Below, piece after piece: positions 34,867 through 43,576 of a stretch of DNA of 64,000 nucleotides. Both the position numbers and the translations under genes were made by a program. This DNA comes from JABWCQ01 sp964587105 (GTDB taxonomy: Bacteria > Electryoneota > RPQS01): the NCBI GenBank assembly GCA_964587105.1, contig CAZPKG010000001.1, positions 262,916-326,915 of the forward strand. The letters run 5' to 3'. The notes below the pieces were generated by a model, which ran no database searches, was not told the DNA's origin, and saw only the letters and a program-made list of their open reading frames with translations. Position 1 is the stretch's first letter, and every line of letters begins with the position of its first letter.

Positions 34867-36021
34867 TTATGCCGGCTTTCTTCCTAACCTAATCCATGAG
34901 ACGGATGCGATCAACAAACTGCCGACAAAATAGGGAGCAGACGGACCGAACAGTTGAAACAAGCCCGTTCCACTCGGCGGGCCGAACACACGCGCCAGAG
35001 CGCCAAGCGATTGCGCGGTCCCCATTGTCAAACCCTGTTTGTCCGCTGGAGCCGATTTTGATATGAGCGAGTTGATCGTCGGGTTCATTAAGGCCGAACC
35101 AATTGCGAGAAGAGGCACAGCAGCAATCATTTGTGCCGTAGTGTGAACAAAGCCGATCACAAACAATCCGATAGCCATCAAGACAAGTCCGATATGTGCA
35201 AGCTTCGGTTCGCCATAGGCTCGCACAAGTCTGCCCATCAATCCCCCTTGGATAATGGCAGAAATGATGCCCACTTCGGCGAGAATCCACCCCACGTGTT
35301 CAGCGTTAAGGCCCAATCGATGTTCAGAAAAAAGCGCGAAGGTCGCTTCCATCTGGGAGAACGCATAAACCTGTACAAAGAATATCCCTATCAACACGGC
35401 AAGTGTCGGCGTGGAGAAGATAATCTTCAGCGCATTCAAAGAGAGCATTTTACGTTGGCTCTCGTCGGATTTGTTGGTTAATGTTTCGGGAAGTTTCCAG
35501 AGGGCCCAAAGGAAATTGATCGTTGAGAGACCTGCAGCTACCAATGCTGGAACGCCATAACCGTATTTCGTAAGAATGCCGCCCAAGGCCGGACCAAAAA
35601 TGAAACCCATACCAAAAGCAGCTCCGATCAAGCCCATGCCCTTTGCGCGATCTTCCAGTGAAGTCGTGTCAGCAATGTAAGCCTGTGCAGTCGGAAGAGT
35701 GGCGCTTGAAAGTATGCCAGCCAAGATTCGCGCGGCAAAGAGCATAACTAATGTTGTTGACAAACCAAACATCAGAAATGCCAATGCTGAACCCGCTAAG
35801 CCGATCAACATCACCGGTCGCCGACCGATTCGATCCGACAATCTTCCCCACAGCGGCGAGAACAGAAAATGCATCAATGAATATGATGCCGACAGTAGCC
35901 CGATGGTAACGAAACTTGCCCCGAAACTCTCTGCATAGAACGGCAAGGCGGGAATGATTAGCCCAAAACCAAGCAGGTCAACAAATATCGTCAGGAACAG
36001 AATGGCTAATTTTGCGTTCAT
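34867..36021 (-). CDS. MFS transporter (TetA-like drug/proton antiporter family)
   Basis: A 384-residue inner-membrane protein with 12 predicted helices. Motif A (GRLSDRIGRRPVM) lies between helices 2 and 3 and the antiporter motif C-like stretch is GAAFGMGFIFGPALGG. The similarity is to the tetracycline-resistance/multidrug branch, but the substrate cannot be read from sequence. I choose the ATG 36021; an upstream TTG at 36051 has no SD. It stands alone on its strand. Confidence 0.9.
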   Translation of the reverse strand: MNAKLAILFLTIFVDLLGFGLIIPALPFYAESFGASFVTIGLLSASYSLMHFLFSPLWGRLSDRIGRRPVMLIGLAGSALAFLMFGLSTTLVMLFAARILAGILSSATLPTAQAYIADTTSLEDRAKGMGLIGAAFGMGFIFGPALGGILTKYGYGVPALVAAGLSTINFLWALWKLPETLTNKSDESQRKMLSLNALKIIFSTPTLAVLIGIFFVQVYAFSQMEATFALFSEHRLGLNAEHVGWILAEVGIISAIIQGGLMGRLVRAYGEPKLAHIGLVLMAIGLFVIGFVHTTAQMIAAVPLLAIGSALMNPTINSLISKSAPADKQGLTMGTAQSLGALARVFGPPSGTGLFQLFGPSAPYFVGSLLIASVSWIRLGRKPA

Positions 36022-36123
36022 AGAGGATTCGGTGTAATCGCGAATCCGCAAATGTAGCGAAGTTTGGCCGCATAGTAAAGGAAAAATCTTCCCTGACCCA
36101 GACTTGAGCGCGATTTGTCGCCC

Positions 36124-36152
36124 TTGATAATTCGCTTATGAATTTGTATTTT
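36124..36152 (+). promoter_or_regulatory. Promoter of tRNA-Leu and the tig-clpPX run
   Basis: TTGATA (36124-36129), a 17-bp spacer and TATTTT (36147-36152) stand about 12 bases before the tRNA-Leu 5' end. No other promoter or terminator is apparent before tig, so tRNA and tig may share one transcript. Confidence 0.65.
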
Positions 36153-36164
36153 GGTGTTTTAGGC

Positions 36165-36248
36165 GCGAGAGTGGCGGAATTGGCAGACGCGCCAGATTTA
36201 GGTTCTGGTATCCGGAAGGATGTGGGGGTTCGAGTCCCCCCTTTCGCA
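36165..36248 (+). tRNA. tRNA-Leu (anticodon TAG)
   Basis: An 84-nt class II tRNA. Acceptor GCGAGAG pairs with CTTTCGC (one G-U). The anticodon stem CCAGA/TCTGG encloses the loop TTTAGGT with anticodon TAG. A long variable arm (ATCC-GGAA-GGAT) and a GGGGG/CCCCC T-arm with TTCGAGT are present. Discriminator A; CCA is not encoded. Confidence 0.97.
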
Positions 36249-36271
36249 CAAAATCCCCGTTGGAGGCCGTT

Positions 36272-37585
36272 TTGGATATAACTGTAGAAAATAGTAAACT
36301 TAACGACGTTGAGATTGAGTTAAAGGTTGCTGTTCCCGCTGAGTTTATGAAAACTGAGCTGGAGCGCAATCTTGCCGCAGTCATGGCCCAGGCCAAACTC
36401 CCCGGATTCCGGCCCGGAAAGGTCCCGCGCAATATTCTGGTCCAGAAATTTGGTCCGGCTGTCACCGAAGACACGGTTCAGCGGGTCTTGCAGGAGGCAT
36501 ACCGGGACGCGCTCGACCAGCAGAAGCTCTATCCAATCTCCCCGGGGGAGATGCGCGATATCGCGTTCGAGCCCGGTCAACCACTAACTTTTCGGGTTAT
36601 CGTCGAAGTCTTGCCCGAGATCACGTTGCCCGAGCTATCCGAGGTAGAGGTTGACCTGAAAGAGCCCCAAGCAGGGGAGGAGGATATCGACACTGCAATT
36701 GAGAGTTTGCGCGAGTCGCAAGCGGTGTTAGTTCCTTCTGAGAATCCGGTCGATTTGCATTCCGTGATCACGTTTGACATGCAGGAACTCGATGAAACCG
36801 GCGTTCCAATCATCGGCCATGTGCAAAAAGACGTCACGATTGACATGAGCCGCCACCAGTTTGGCGAGGAGTTTGCTTCTAAGGTACTGGGTGTGGCCTG
36901 CGATCAGACTGCCACGGTCGTCTTCCAGCGCAATGACAACTCGGGAGCCAAGCCACTTCGCGCCGAACTCACCATTCGCAATATTCAGCAAAAGGAATTA
37001 CCCGAATTGGACGACGAATTCGCCAAATCGGTTAATCCCAATCTTGATACGCTCGAAGACTTGCGCAGCGACATGCGCAAATATATCGAAGCTCGCGCCG
37101 GGCATTCCGCGCGCCAGCAAATGTTCCGTGCGCTGGCTGACGAATTGATGAAGCGATCGGACTTTCAAGTTCCGCCGCGCATGTTGGATAACTATCTTGA
37201 TCGCATGGCGGAAGAGGCCACGCGCAATTCAAAAGGCAAACCCGACGCGGATGTGCTGAAGAAATTTCGCGAAGACTACCGAACGTCCGCAATTTGGACC
37301 TTACGCTGGTATCTTTTGCGCAATACCATGATTCAGAATTTCGATCTGCGCACAACCAAAGACGAGATGGATCAGGAACTCGCTAATCTGGCCACGCTCG
37401 AAGACGAGTTAGTGGAAGATTTTCGCAAGCGCCTAAGTCCTGACCAAATGCAACAAGTCGGCGACGACTTGCAAGAGCGCAAGGTTCTAAACTTCCTCGA
37501 AAACACCGTCAAGCTCAATCGCATCCCGATCGGTCTTGCCGAGTTTGAGGGCCGGACTGAACCGTCCAAAATCATCACAGTCTAA
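36272..37585 (+). CDS. tig: Trigger factor (ribosome-associated chaperone/PPIase)
   Basis: Binds nascent chains at the ribosome exit. The ribosome-docking loop GFRPGKVP is intact in the N-terminal domain. A FKBP-like PPIase domain follows (around residues 150-230, shortened), then a long helical chaperone domain. I use the TTG at 36272, five bases after GGAGG; TTG 36260 would lie before the SD. It is followed by clpP and clpX, the classical tig-clpP-clpX order. Confidence 0.95.
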   Translation: MDITVENSKLNDVEIELKVAVPAEFMKTELERNLAAVMAQAKLPGFRPGKVPRNILVQKFGPAVTEDTVQRVLQEAYRDALDQQKLYPISPGEMRDIAFEPGQPLTFRVIVEVLPEITLPELSEVEVDLKEPQAGEEDIDTAIESLRESQAVLVPSENPVDLHSVITFDMQELDETGVPIIGHVQKDVTIDMSRHQFGEEFASKVLGVACDQTATVVFQRNDNSGAKPLRAELTIRNIQQKELPELDDEFAKSVNPNLDTLEDLRSDMRKYIEARAGHSARQQMFRALADELMKRSDFQVPPRMLDNYLDRMAEEATRNSKGKPDADVLKKFREDYRTSAIWTLRWYLLRNTMIQNFDLRTTKDEMDQELANLATLEDELVEDFRKRLSPDQMQQVGDDLQERKVLNFLENTVKLNRIPIGLAEFEGRTEPSKIITV

Positions 37586-37617
37586 ACAACATGTCCGAAA
37601 CAGGAGATAAGCATTCC

Positions 37618-38214
37618 ATGGCATTAGTCCCCATGGTCGTCGAGCAGACGGGCCGCGGCGAACGCGCGTTCGATATTTATTCCCGCCTGCTCAAAGAACG
37701 TATCATTATTCTGAGCACTCCGATTGACGATCACATCGCCAGTCTTGTCATTGCTCAATTGATCTTTTTGGCCGCAGAAGATCCTGATAAAGATATCAGC
37801 CTGTACATCAACAGCCCAGGTGGCGTTGTGACAGCCGGTCTCGCAATCTATGACACGATGCAGCACATCAAGCCCGACGTGGCGACGATTTGTATCGGGC
37901 AAGCTGCTTCAATGGGCGCGTTTCTGTTGGCGTCAGGCGCTAAAGGAAAGCGCAGTATCCTACCGAACGCGCGCGTGATGATTCACCAGCCGCTCGGTGG
38001 CGCCCAAGGCCAAGCGTCCGACATTGACATCATGGCTCGCGAAATTCTCAAGATGCGCTCTCAGCTTAACGAGTTGCTCGCGTTTCATACCGGCAAGCCG
38101 CTCGACAAAATTGAGCAAGACACCGACCGCAATTACTTCATGTCGGCTGCCGACGCGAAGGAGTATGGAATTGTTGATGAGATTATTTTCCCCCGCCACT
38201 TTGGCGCCAAGTAA
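37618..38214 (+). CDS. clpP: ATP-dependent Clp protease proteolytic subunit
   Basis: Barrel-forming serine peptidase that works with ClpX. From the ATG 37618 the protein begins MALVPMVVEQTGRGERAFDIYSRLL, as ClpPs usually do, and has 198 aa. Nucleophile Ser98 lies in GQAASMGA and His123 in MIHQPLGG. An ATG at 37591 adds nine residues; the AGGAG located between the two ATGs favours the second. clpX starts 12 bp downstream. Confidence 0.96.
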   Translation: MALVPMVVEQTGRGERAFDIYSRLLKERIIILSTPIDDHIASLVIAQLIFLAAEDPDKDISLYINSPGGVVTAGLAIYDTMQHIKPDVATICIGQAASMGAFLLASGAKGKRSILPNARVMIHQPLGGAQGQASDIDIMAREILKMRSQLNELLAFHTGKPLDKIEQDTDRNYFMSAADAKEYGIVDEIIFPRHFGAK

Positions 38215-38226
38215 AGGATTGATGCA

Positions 38227-39462
38227 GTGACCGATCAACGCCTTGAGCAAGTCTGTTCGTTCTGCGGCCGCACCGAAAATCAGGTCGCCACGCTGATCAA
38301 ACATCAGGATGGCATCGCCATCTGCGACGTTTGCGTCGAGCACGCGCACCAGATCGTAGCGATGTCGCGCGCCGGACGAAAGAGCATCAACCTGTCCGAG
38401 TTTCCGACGCCGCATGAAATGAAACGCAAGCTCGATGAGTATATCATCGGGCAGGACGACGCGAAACGCAAAATTTCCGTTGCGGTGTATAATCACTACA
38501 AGCGAATCGCCAGCGCGGATCAAACTTCCGACGTCGAAATCGAGAAGTCGAATATCCTGCTGGTCGGTCCGACCGGCACCGGCAAAACTCTGCTCGCGCA
38601 AACGATGGCGAGGTTTCTTCATGTGCCGTTTGCAATAGCCGATGCGACGACGCTGACCGAAGCCGGCTACGTTGGTGAAGACGTGGAAAACGTGCTCGTT
38701 CGATTGCTGCAAAACTCCGATTACGACGTGTCGCGCGCCGAGATGGGTATCATCTACATTGATGAGATCGACAAAATCGCGCGCAAAGACCCGAATATGT
38801 CCATCACACGCGATGTATCGGGCGAAGGCGTGCAACAGGCGTTGCTGAAAATTCTCGAAGGGACGGTCGCCAATCTGCCGCCGCAAGGCGGGCGCAAGCA
38901 CCCTGAGCAGAAGTTCATTCAGATGAATACCAAGAACATTATGTTCATTCTGGGCGGTGCGTTTGAAGGTCTTGAAAAGATCGTACGCAGTCGTGTATCC
39001 AAGTATCCAATGGGTTTTGGCGCGGGCTACATTCCTGAAGATACGTCGAATGAGTATGTGGTTAAGCGTGTCAGTTTCGAGGACTTGAACGCCTACGGTT
39101 TGATTCCGGAGTTGATTGGCCGCTTGCCGGTTGTTTCCGTGCTCGAACCACTTTCCGATGAAGCGATGATGCGAATACTGCTTGAACCGCGCAACGCGCT
39201 CGTTAAGCAATACACACGTTTGTTTGAGATGGAAGGCGTCAAGCTTACTTTTGAGCAAGACGCGCTTCTTGCGATCATTCGCGAAGCCCGCCGCCGCAAG
39301 ACCGGCGCGCGCGCGTTGCGAGCCATCGCTGAAGAGACGCTCATGGAAGCGTTCTTCGATATCCCCAGTCGCAAGGACGTCGGCGAAGTTGTTGTCGGCG
39401 TCGATACTGTTGTTGACAAAAAGCCCGCGCGTTTCGTCGAGTTGAAAAAGAAGAGCGCGTAG
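38227..39462 (+). CDS. clpX: ClpX unfoldase (ATP-binding subunit of Clp protease)
   Basis: AAA+ unfoldase feeding ClpP. The N-terminal zinc-binding domain has Cys10, Cys13, Cys33 and Cys36. Walker A is GPTGTGKTLLA, Walker B IIYIDEIDKIA, the pore loop GYVGEDVE, and sensor-2/C-domain includes TGARALRAI. Length 411 aa is normal. GTG start. The IGF-like ClpP-docking loop is not obvious by eye. A terminator follows directly. Confidence 0.96.
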   Translation: MTDQRLEQVCSFCGRTENQVATLIKHQDGIAICDVCVEHAHQIVAMSRAGRKSINLSEFPTPHEMKRKLDEYIIGQDDAKRKISVAVYNHYKRIASADQTSDVEIEKSNILLVGPTGTGKTLLAQTMARFLHVPFAIADATTLTEAGYVGEDVENVLVRLLQNSDYDVSRAEMGIIYIDEIDKIARKDPNMSITRDVSGEGVQQALLKILEGTVANLPPQGGRKHPEQKFIQMNTKNIMFILGGAFEGLEKIVRSRVSKYPMGFGAGYIPEDTSNEYVVKRVSFEDLNAYGLIPELIGRLPVVSVLEPLSDEAMMRILLEPRNALVKQYTRLFEMEGVKLTFEQDALLAIIREARRRKTGARALRAIAEETLMEAFFDIPSRKDVGEVVVGVDTVVDKKPARFVELKKKSA

Positions 39463-39488
39463 CCTCTTCTACGACTGAGTTCCCCCTC

Positions 39489-39528
39489 GGCGTGACGACC
39501 CTTTTGAGTTGTCACGCCGCTTTTTTTA
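39489..39528 (+). terminator. Intrinsic terminator after clpX
   Basis: CGGCGTGAC (39489-39497) pairs with GTCACGCCG (39512-39520) and is followed by seven T (39522-39528). The last T is shared with the ATG of the next plus-strand gene. Confidence 0.85.
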
Positions 39529-41336
39529 TGCGCCTCCATTCCCACATTTACATCTTGATGATTGCGTGCGCGTCGCTTGTTCAAAGTGCTCGCGCCGCTT
39601 CGCCTGCGCCGCCGCCAACGGAGTCGCTGCGCGATAGCGTCGCCGCGCGCTGGGAAGAGGGCGCCGAATTGACCCGATGGCTGGGAACGGCGCGCGTTGA
39701 CTTTCTTGCTCCGACACGCACGCGGACTTTCTTCAACGCAGATTGGATCACCGGACTGTCACGCGGCCAGACCACTGAAGGCCGCTTGCGCCATGACGTG
39801 CGATGGAATTTGTCGGCGCAGCGAAATTTCACGACTCGTTATGGACTGTGGGGAGCTGCGAGTGGACAGCATTACGTTGATCGACCACGCAATGACGCGC
39901 ATTCGTTTGCGCAAGAAAATCGCTCACATCTTGTTCGAGCAGGCATCGGTCCCTCGATTCGTTGGAACAGGTTGTTGAAATCAACTCACAGCGTCGGTTT
40001 GGTGGCGGATTCGCGAGCGAATCAAACTGACGCCGGATTTGGTTCATGGAACCACGGAGACTTCAGACTCTTTGCATCGCCGCAATCCACGCATGAAGCG
40101 CAAGCGCGTTTCGAATATGAAGCCCCCGGTGATCGCGTCGGCAGTGATGTCGGACTCAATTACAGTTTGCGTCAGGATTACGGTGTCGCAGCGAACAAAG
40201 CCGACCTTGTTCTGGGTTGGACGCGCCGAGAAATACTCACCGCCGTCGATTTTCCTTCACAGCTTCGTGAAGAGCGGACACTCAGATTTGTGGATGGACT
40301 TGACTACGAACTTGCGCAAGGGGTCGTCTTGCGCGGCGCAGGAGATTTGCGCTACCTTGACACGCGATTAGATGATCAGCGCGGCAGCAGTTCGCACCTT
40401 GAAGAGCTTGAATCGGGCGTTAAAGCAGAGCTTGCACTAAGTAAAGACAAACACTCCGGAGCGCTTTCCGTTGGGTTACGCAATGCCACCCAATCGGTAC
40501 GTGGAGAGATATTGAGCGGTCAAAAAACTGAGATCGCCTTGCGTGGTCAAACGTGCGTGTCGCATACAAACCTTCGTGCGCGAGCGGCGTTCAGCAAATA
40601 TACGCTCGATACACGCTCGGATCAAAATTTTGACGACCGCGACGAGCTGACATGGCGATTGGAAGCTGGTGCAGGTCGTAAACTCAACGGCGCGCTTGCA
40701 GTGGATGTACAGGCGCTGGCGGATCTGAATCATCTCGTGTATATCTATGGCCGCAACAGCGCAAATAATCGATGGACGAGATTACTGCTCCTTTCCACGA
40801 GATTCATGCACCGACCCAATCAGTTTGTATTGCACGTCCCTGAGTTTCGCATTAGCGCCAATTATCAGGCTTACGATTTTGAGTTGAATCCCAGACAAGT
40901 GCGCTCGACGGTGTTCCGGCGCGTCGCGCTCGGCGACAGCTTGGCGTTTCAAGTGCGTGACAAATGGACGTTCGTCTTGAGAGGAGAAGTGTCGCGAGAA
41001 GAATTGGGACGTCTGTTTTGGGAGCAATTTGAGGAAGAGCGCAGCGATCAAACGGATGTCGTTAGTACGTCATGCATGATTTTGCGAAAGCTGACTGACA
41101 ATGCGGACGCAGGAGTCGGCGCGGCATACAGTCACAGAATGAGTGACCGTTTTGAGGCGGAAGGAGACCCGCGTCGCGTGCTCGACATTGAATCTTGGGG
41201 ACCGATTGCGCGCGCCTCATGGTTGTCGCAAACATGGTTCGTCAATGCCAGCGGACAATTTGTGATGCAATCAGAACTCAACCGCAACGACCGTGATTAC
41301 ATTTCAGGGTCCCTTACAGCAGGTCGAATATGGTAA
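39528..41336 (+). CDS. Predicted outer-membrane beta-barrel protein, unknown function
   Basis: About 602 residues from the ATG 39528. The signal peptide is MRLHSHIYILMIACASLVQSARA. The rest is rich in alternating polar/aromatic strands with Arg/Asp turns and ends in Trp (SLTAGRIW), as outer-membrane barrels do. I do not recognise the family. The start codon touches the U-run of the clpX terminator and there is no SD. Expression therefore depends on read-through or an unrecognised promoter. The GTG at 39492 is inside the terminator stem and unlikely. It overlaps rsmE by 7 bp. Confidence 0.72.
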   Translation: MRLHSHIYILMIACASLVQSARAASPAPPPTESLRDSVAARWEEGAELTRWLGTARVDFLAPTRTRTFFNADWITGLSRGQTTEGRLRHDVRWNLSAQRNFTTRYGLWGAASGQHYVDRPRNDAHSFAQENRSHLVRAGIGPSIRWNRLLKSTHSVGLVADSRANQTDAGFGSWNHGDFRLFASPQSTHEAQARFEYEAPGDRVGSDVGLNYSLRQDYGVAANKADLVLGWTRREILTAVDFPSQLREERTLRFVDGLDYELAQGVVLRGAGDLRYLDTRLDDQRGSSSHLEELESGVKAELALSKDKHSGALSVGLRNATQSVRGEILSGQKTEIALRGQTCVSHTNLRARAAFSKYTLDTRSDQNFDDRDELTWRLEAGAGRKLNGALAVDVQALADLNHLVYIYGRNSANNRWTRLLLLSTRFMHRPNQFVLHVPEFRISANYQAYDFELNPRQVRSTVFRRVALGDSLAFQVRDKWTFVLRGEVSREELGRLFWEQFEEERSDQTDVVSTSCMILRKLTDNADAGVGAAYSHRMSDRFEAEGDPRRVLDIESWGPIARASWLSQTWFVNASGQFVMQSELNRNDRDYISGSLTAGRIW

Positions 41337-42049
41337 CCCAAAATCACGGCGAGTTTGTTTACGTCGGGGAGGCGATTGTAAATGGCACTCGTATCTCACT
41401 CTCCGAGGCTGAGGCGCATCATCTGACTCGTGTTCGCCGTGCTCGAGTGGGGGAGAGGGTCATGGCCACTGACGGGAAAGGGAGTGTGTATCTATGCAAT
41501 CTCATCGCTACGCAAACGCTTGAGATACTTGAAACCTTCAGTGAGTTTGGCGAACCGGAAATTCAAATTACGCTGATCTGCGGGTGTCTGCAAGGAGACA
41601 CTTCGCGTGACGTGGTTTCTTCTGCTGTGCAGCTTGGAGCGCGCAGATTGTGGTGGGTCAAGCTGGCGCGCAGTCAGGAATCTTATTCTGCTAACAAAAT
41701 CGAAAAGCTTGAGCGCGTTGCCATTCAATCGATGAAACAAACGGGCCGTGCGAGACAGATTGAGCAACAGCAGTTCAAATCGTTGCAAGAAGCCCTGACC
41801 CAACTAACAAATACAAACTTGTGGGTCGCACATCCTGACAATCATACCGGAATAGTTTTTCCTGAAGTTGAAAAGTCAGGTTCACATAGTGTTCTTGTTG
41901 GGCCGGAGGGTGGATTTGACGAGCGCGAGTTGGATATTTTGAAGTCTCTAAATGCGCGCTTCCTTCGGCTTGGATCACGTAGGCTGCGGAGCGAAGCCGC
42001 AGCAGCAGCGAGTCTGATGTTTTTACTTACAAGGAGTGGCGACCTCTGA
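41330..42049 (+). CDS. rsmE: 16S rRNA m3U1498 methyltransferase
   Basis: SPOUT-class enzyme methylating U1498 of 16S rRNA with SAM. The N-terminal PUA-like domain shows EAEAHHLTRVRRARVGE. The C-terminal knot shows LVGPEGGFDERE and RLGSRRLRSEAAAAAS, the two SAM-site signatures of RsmE. The length of 239 aa is normal. A bidirectional terminator follows. Confidence 0.95.
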   Translation: MVTQNHGEFVYVGEAIVNGTRISLSEAEAHHLTRVRRARVGERVMATDGKGSVYLCNLIATQTLEILETFSEFGEPEIQITLICGCLQGDTSRDVVSSAVQLGARRLWWVKLARSQESYSANKIEKLERVAIQSMKQTGRARQIEQQQFKSLQEALTQLTNTNLWVAHPDNHTGIVFPEVEKSGSHSVLVGPEGGFDERELDILKSLNARFLRLGSRRLRSEAAAAASLMFLLTRSGDL

Positions 42050-42068
42050 TTAGCCAAATCTTACGAAC

Positions 42069-42098
42069 AAGAAGGCCGAACTTGCGTCCGGCCTTCTT
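42069..42098. terminator. Bidirectional intrinsic terminator after rsmE
   Basis: AAGAAGGCCG (42069-42078) and CGGCCTTCTT (42089-42098) form a perfect 10-bp stem with a 10-base loop, placed between the convergent rsmE and the small FlgM-like gene. Confidence 0.85.
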
Positions 42099-42102
42099 CA
42101 TA

Positions 42103-42297
42103 CTATCGTGACCCCGTGATCTTATCGGCAATCAGCTTCAACACGCCGCCTGATTCGTAATATCCTTCGCGGATGCGTTCGCGTATTTTGCGAAACAGCG
42201 CGCCGTCTCTGCGCCGGTTTTCCGGCGTGAAACTTCGTGGAAGCGCCCTGTTGCTTCCCGTATCCCAATGTGTGTTGTTTCTGTCACGTTCTGTCAT
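42103..42297 (-). CDS. Small basic protein resembling the C-terminal half of FlgM
   Basis: A 64-residue protein. The ATG 42297 has GGAGGG ten bases upstream and a TATAAT promoter element about 50 bases upstream, so it looks real. The N-terminal half is Arg/Asn-rich and probably disordered. The C-terminal KIRERIREGYYESGGVLKLIADKI matches the helical spacing of anti-sigma-28 FlgM proteins, which are also disordered at the N terminus. No flagellar gene is nearby, so the FlgM role is a guess. Confidence 0.5.
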   Translation of the reverse strand: MTERDRNNTHWDTGSNRALPRSFTPENRRRDGALFRKIRERIREGYYESGGVLKLIADKITGSR

Positions 42298-42350
42298 TCG
42301 GCGTTTGCCCTCCATTCACAATATCGGCGCAAACACCTCGAACTTAACGA

Positions 42351-42356
42351 ATTATA
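42351..42356 (-). promoter_or_regulatory. TATAAT -10 element for the FlgM-like gene
   Basis: A perfect minus-strand TATAAT stands just downstream of the HD-GYP stop and about 54 bases before the small ORF. The -35 at 17 bp (GAAACA) is weak. Confidence 0.45.
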
Positions 42357-42365
42357 CGGTACCGG

Positions 42366-43385
42366 TCACTTATTGTTTCGCGGACCCAATATGTGAATCA
42401 GTTGTTTTAACAGACCCGTGTCAATCTCTTCGTACATTCTGTCCCGCATGAAAGTTAACGCTTCTACCCCACGCAAGGCCGGTTTGTACACGCGGTGCGA
42501 TGTGAGAGCATCATATACGTCAACGATAGTACAAATACGGGTCTCCACAGATATTCTTTCCGGAGGCAGCCTCCTCGGATAGCCGCGGCCGTTCAATTTC
42601 TCATGATGTGAAAGAATGATATCCATCGCGAGATCGGTCACTTCATCGTGTGGCCGCATAAGTTCTACTCCATGCTCCGGATGACGTTCTATCTCTTTCA
42701 TCTCAATCGGAGTCAGGATGCCGCCCTTGCGCAAGATATGCGATGGCACACGGCATTTCCCGACGTCGTGGAGCAGGTAGCCCATCGCAGCGTCCTTGAC
42801 GCGTGATTCCGTCCCGAATAACTCAAGCAGCAATGCCGTGCCCATGGTGGCGACGTGAACCGCATGAGTATATAGTGAATAGTCAAGCGTAAATGTCGCC
42901 GCCATCGTCCTCAGCAGCGCCGGGTCGGATGCGATTGCATCAACGGTGTGCTCTACGACCGTACGATTCGTTCTGATCAAAACAGGCGATTCAGGTCGAG
43001 AAAACGTTGCTTGCACAAGCGCCGCAGTCGTGTGATAGAGAACCGCCGATTTCTGCTCGGCCGTTGAGTTCTCAGCGCGTAACGCATCGCCCACGGTGCG
43101 ATCCACAAATGTGAAGTAGTTCCCTGCGTCGTCATCGGTGACGTACAAAAACTTCACGCCGCGATCTATCAACTCGCGCCGCTTCTCATCGGTTAGATCA
43201 AGATCGGCTGACTTGAACAATACATAGCGCTGGCCCGCACGGGTCGGAATGCCCAAATATAAATCAAAATGCGCCCCCTTGCCCGCGTGCAATGTGGCAA
43301 GCGGAGCAGGGTGAAATATTTTGGAATCTAATTCCGGGTCAGTTACAGAGTACGGACGTGCCATAATTTTGCCTATTTGAGACAT
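42366..43385 (-). CDS. HD-GYP domain protein, probable cyclic-di-GMP phosphodiesterase
   Basis: A 339-residue cytosolic protein. The N-terminal about 110 residues form a small sensory-type domain (YVLFKSADLDLTDEKRREL; GVKFLYVTDD). The HD-GYP domain carries LLHDVGK, an IERHPEHG segment, HHEKLNGRGYP with the intact GYP, and TIVDVYDALTS. It should hydrolyse c-di-GMP. Start ATG 43385; an ATG at 43364 with a nearby AGG is an alternative. tRNA-Lys and its terminator lie upstream. Confidence 0.9.
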   Translation of the reverse strand: MSQIGKIMARPYSVTDPELDSKIFHPAPLATLHAGKGAHFDLYLGIPTRAGQRYVLFKSADLDLTDEKRRELIDRGVKFLYVTDDDAGNYFTFVDRTVGDALRAENSTAEQKSAVLYHTTAALVQATFSRPESPVLIRTNRTVVEHTVDAIASDPALLRTMAATFTLDYSLYTHAVHVATMGTALLLELFGTESRVKDAAMGYLLHDVGKCRVPSHILRKGGILTPIEMKEIERHPEHGVELMRPHDEVTDLAMDIILSHHEKLNGRGYPRRLPPERISVETRICTIVDVYDALTSHRVYKPALRGVEALTFMRDRMYEEIDTGLLKQLIHILGPRNNK

Positions 43386-43419
43386 TCTTACTGGCGCAAA
43401 GCATGTGCCCCAAAACTTA

Positions 43420-43449
43420 AAGCCCGAAGCGAACCATCGCTTCGGGCTT
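43420..43449 (-). terminator. Terminator after tRNA-Lys
   Basis: A 12-bp perfect stem AGCCCGAAGCGA/TCGCTTCGGGCT (43421-43432 with 43437-43448, loop ACCA) extends by one A-T pair. It is followed on the minus strand by a U-containing stretch (TTTAAGTTTTGG), ending the purA-tRNA-Lys transcript. Confidence 0.85.
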
Positions 43450-43455
43450 GTTCTG

Positions 43456-43528
43456 TGAGAGCGCCGGGGCTCGAACCCGGGACCATCGCCTTAAAAGGGC
43501 GGTGCTCTACCTGCTGAGCTACGCTCTC
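43456..43528 (-). tRNA. tRNA-Lys (anticodon TTT)
   Basis: A 73-nt tRNA. Acceptor GAGAGCG pairs perfectly with CGCTCTC. The D-arm AGCTCAGCAGGTAGAGC, anticodon loop CTTTTAA with TTT, and T-arm CCGGG-TTCGAGC-CCCGG are clear. Discriminator A; CCA not encoded. It lies downstream of purA on the same strand. Confidence 0.97.
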
Positions 43529-43576
43529 AACCGCCTACGCTGCGCACTTTGCATGTGCAACGTCAGAAATGTCGTT

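Noticed and set aside
37960..39258. 432-codon minus-strand frame opposite clpP and clpX
   Set aside because: It is antisense to two certain genes. The His/Asn/Arg-rich translation is the mirror of well-used codons in clpX, with no domain or SD.
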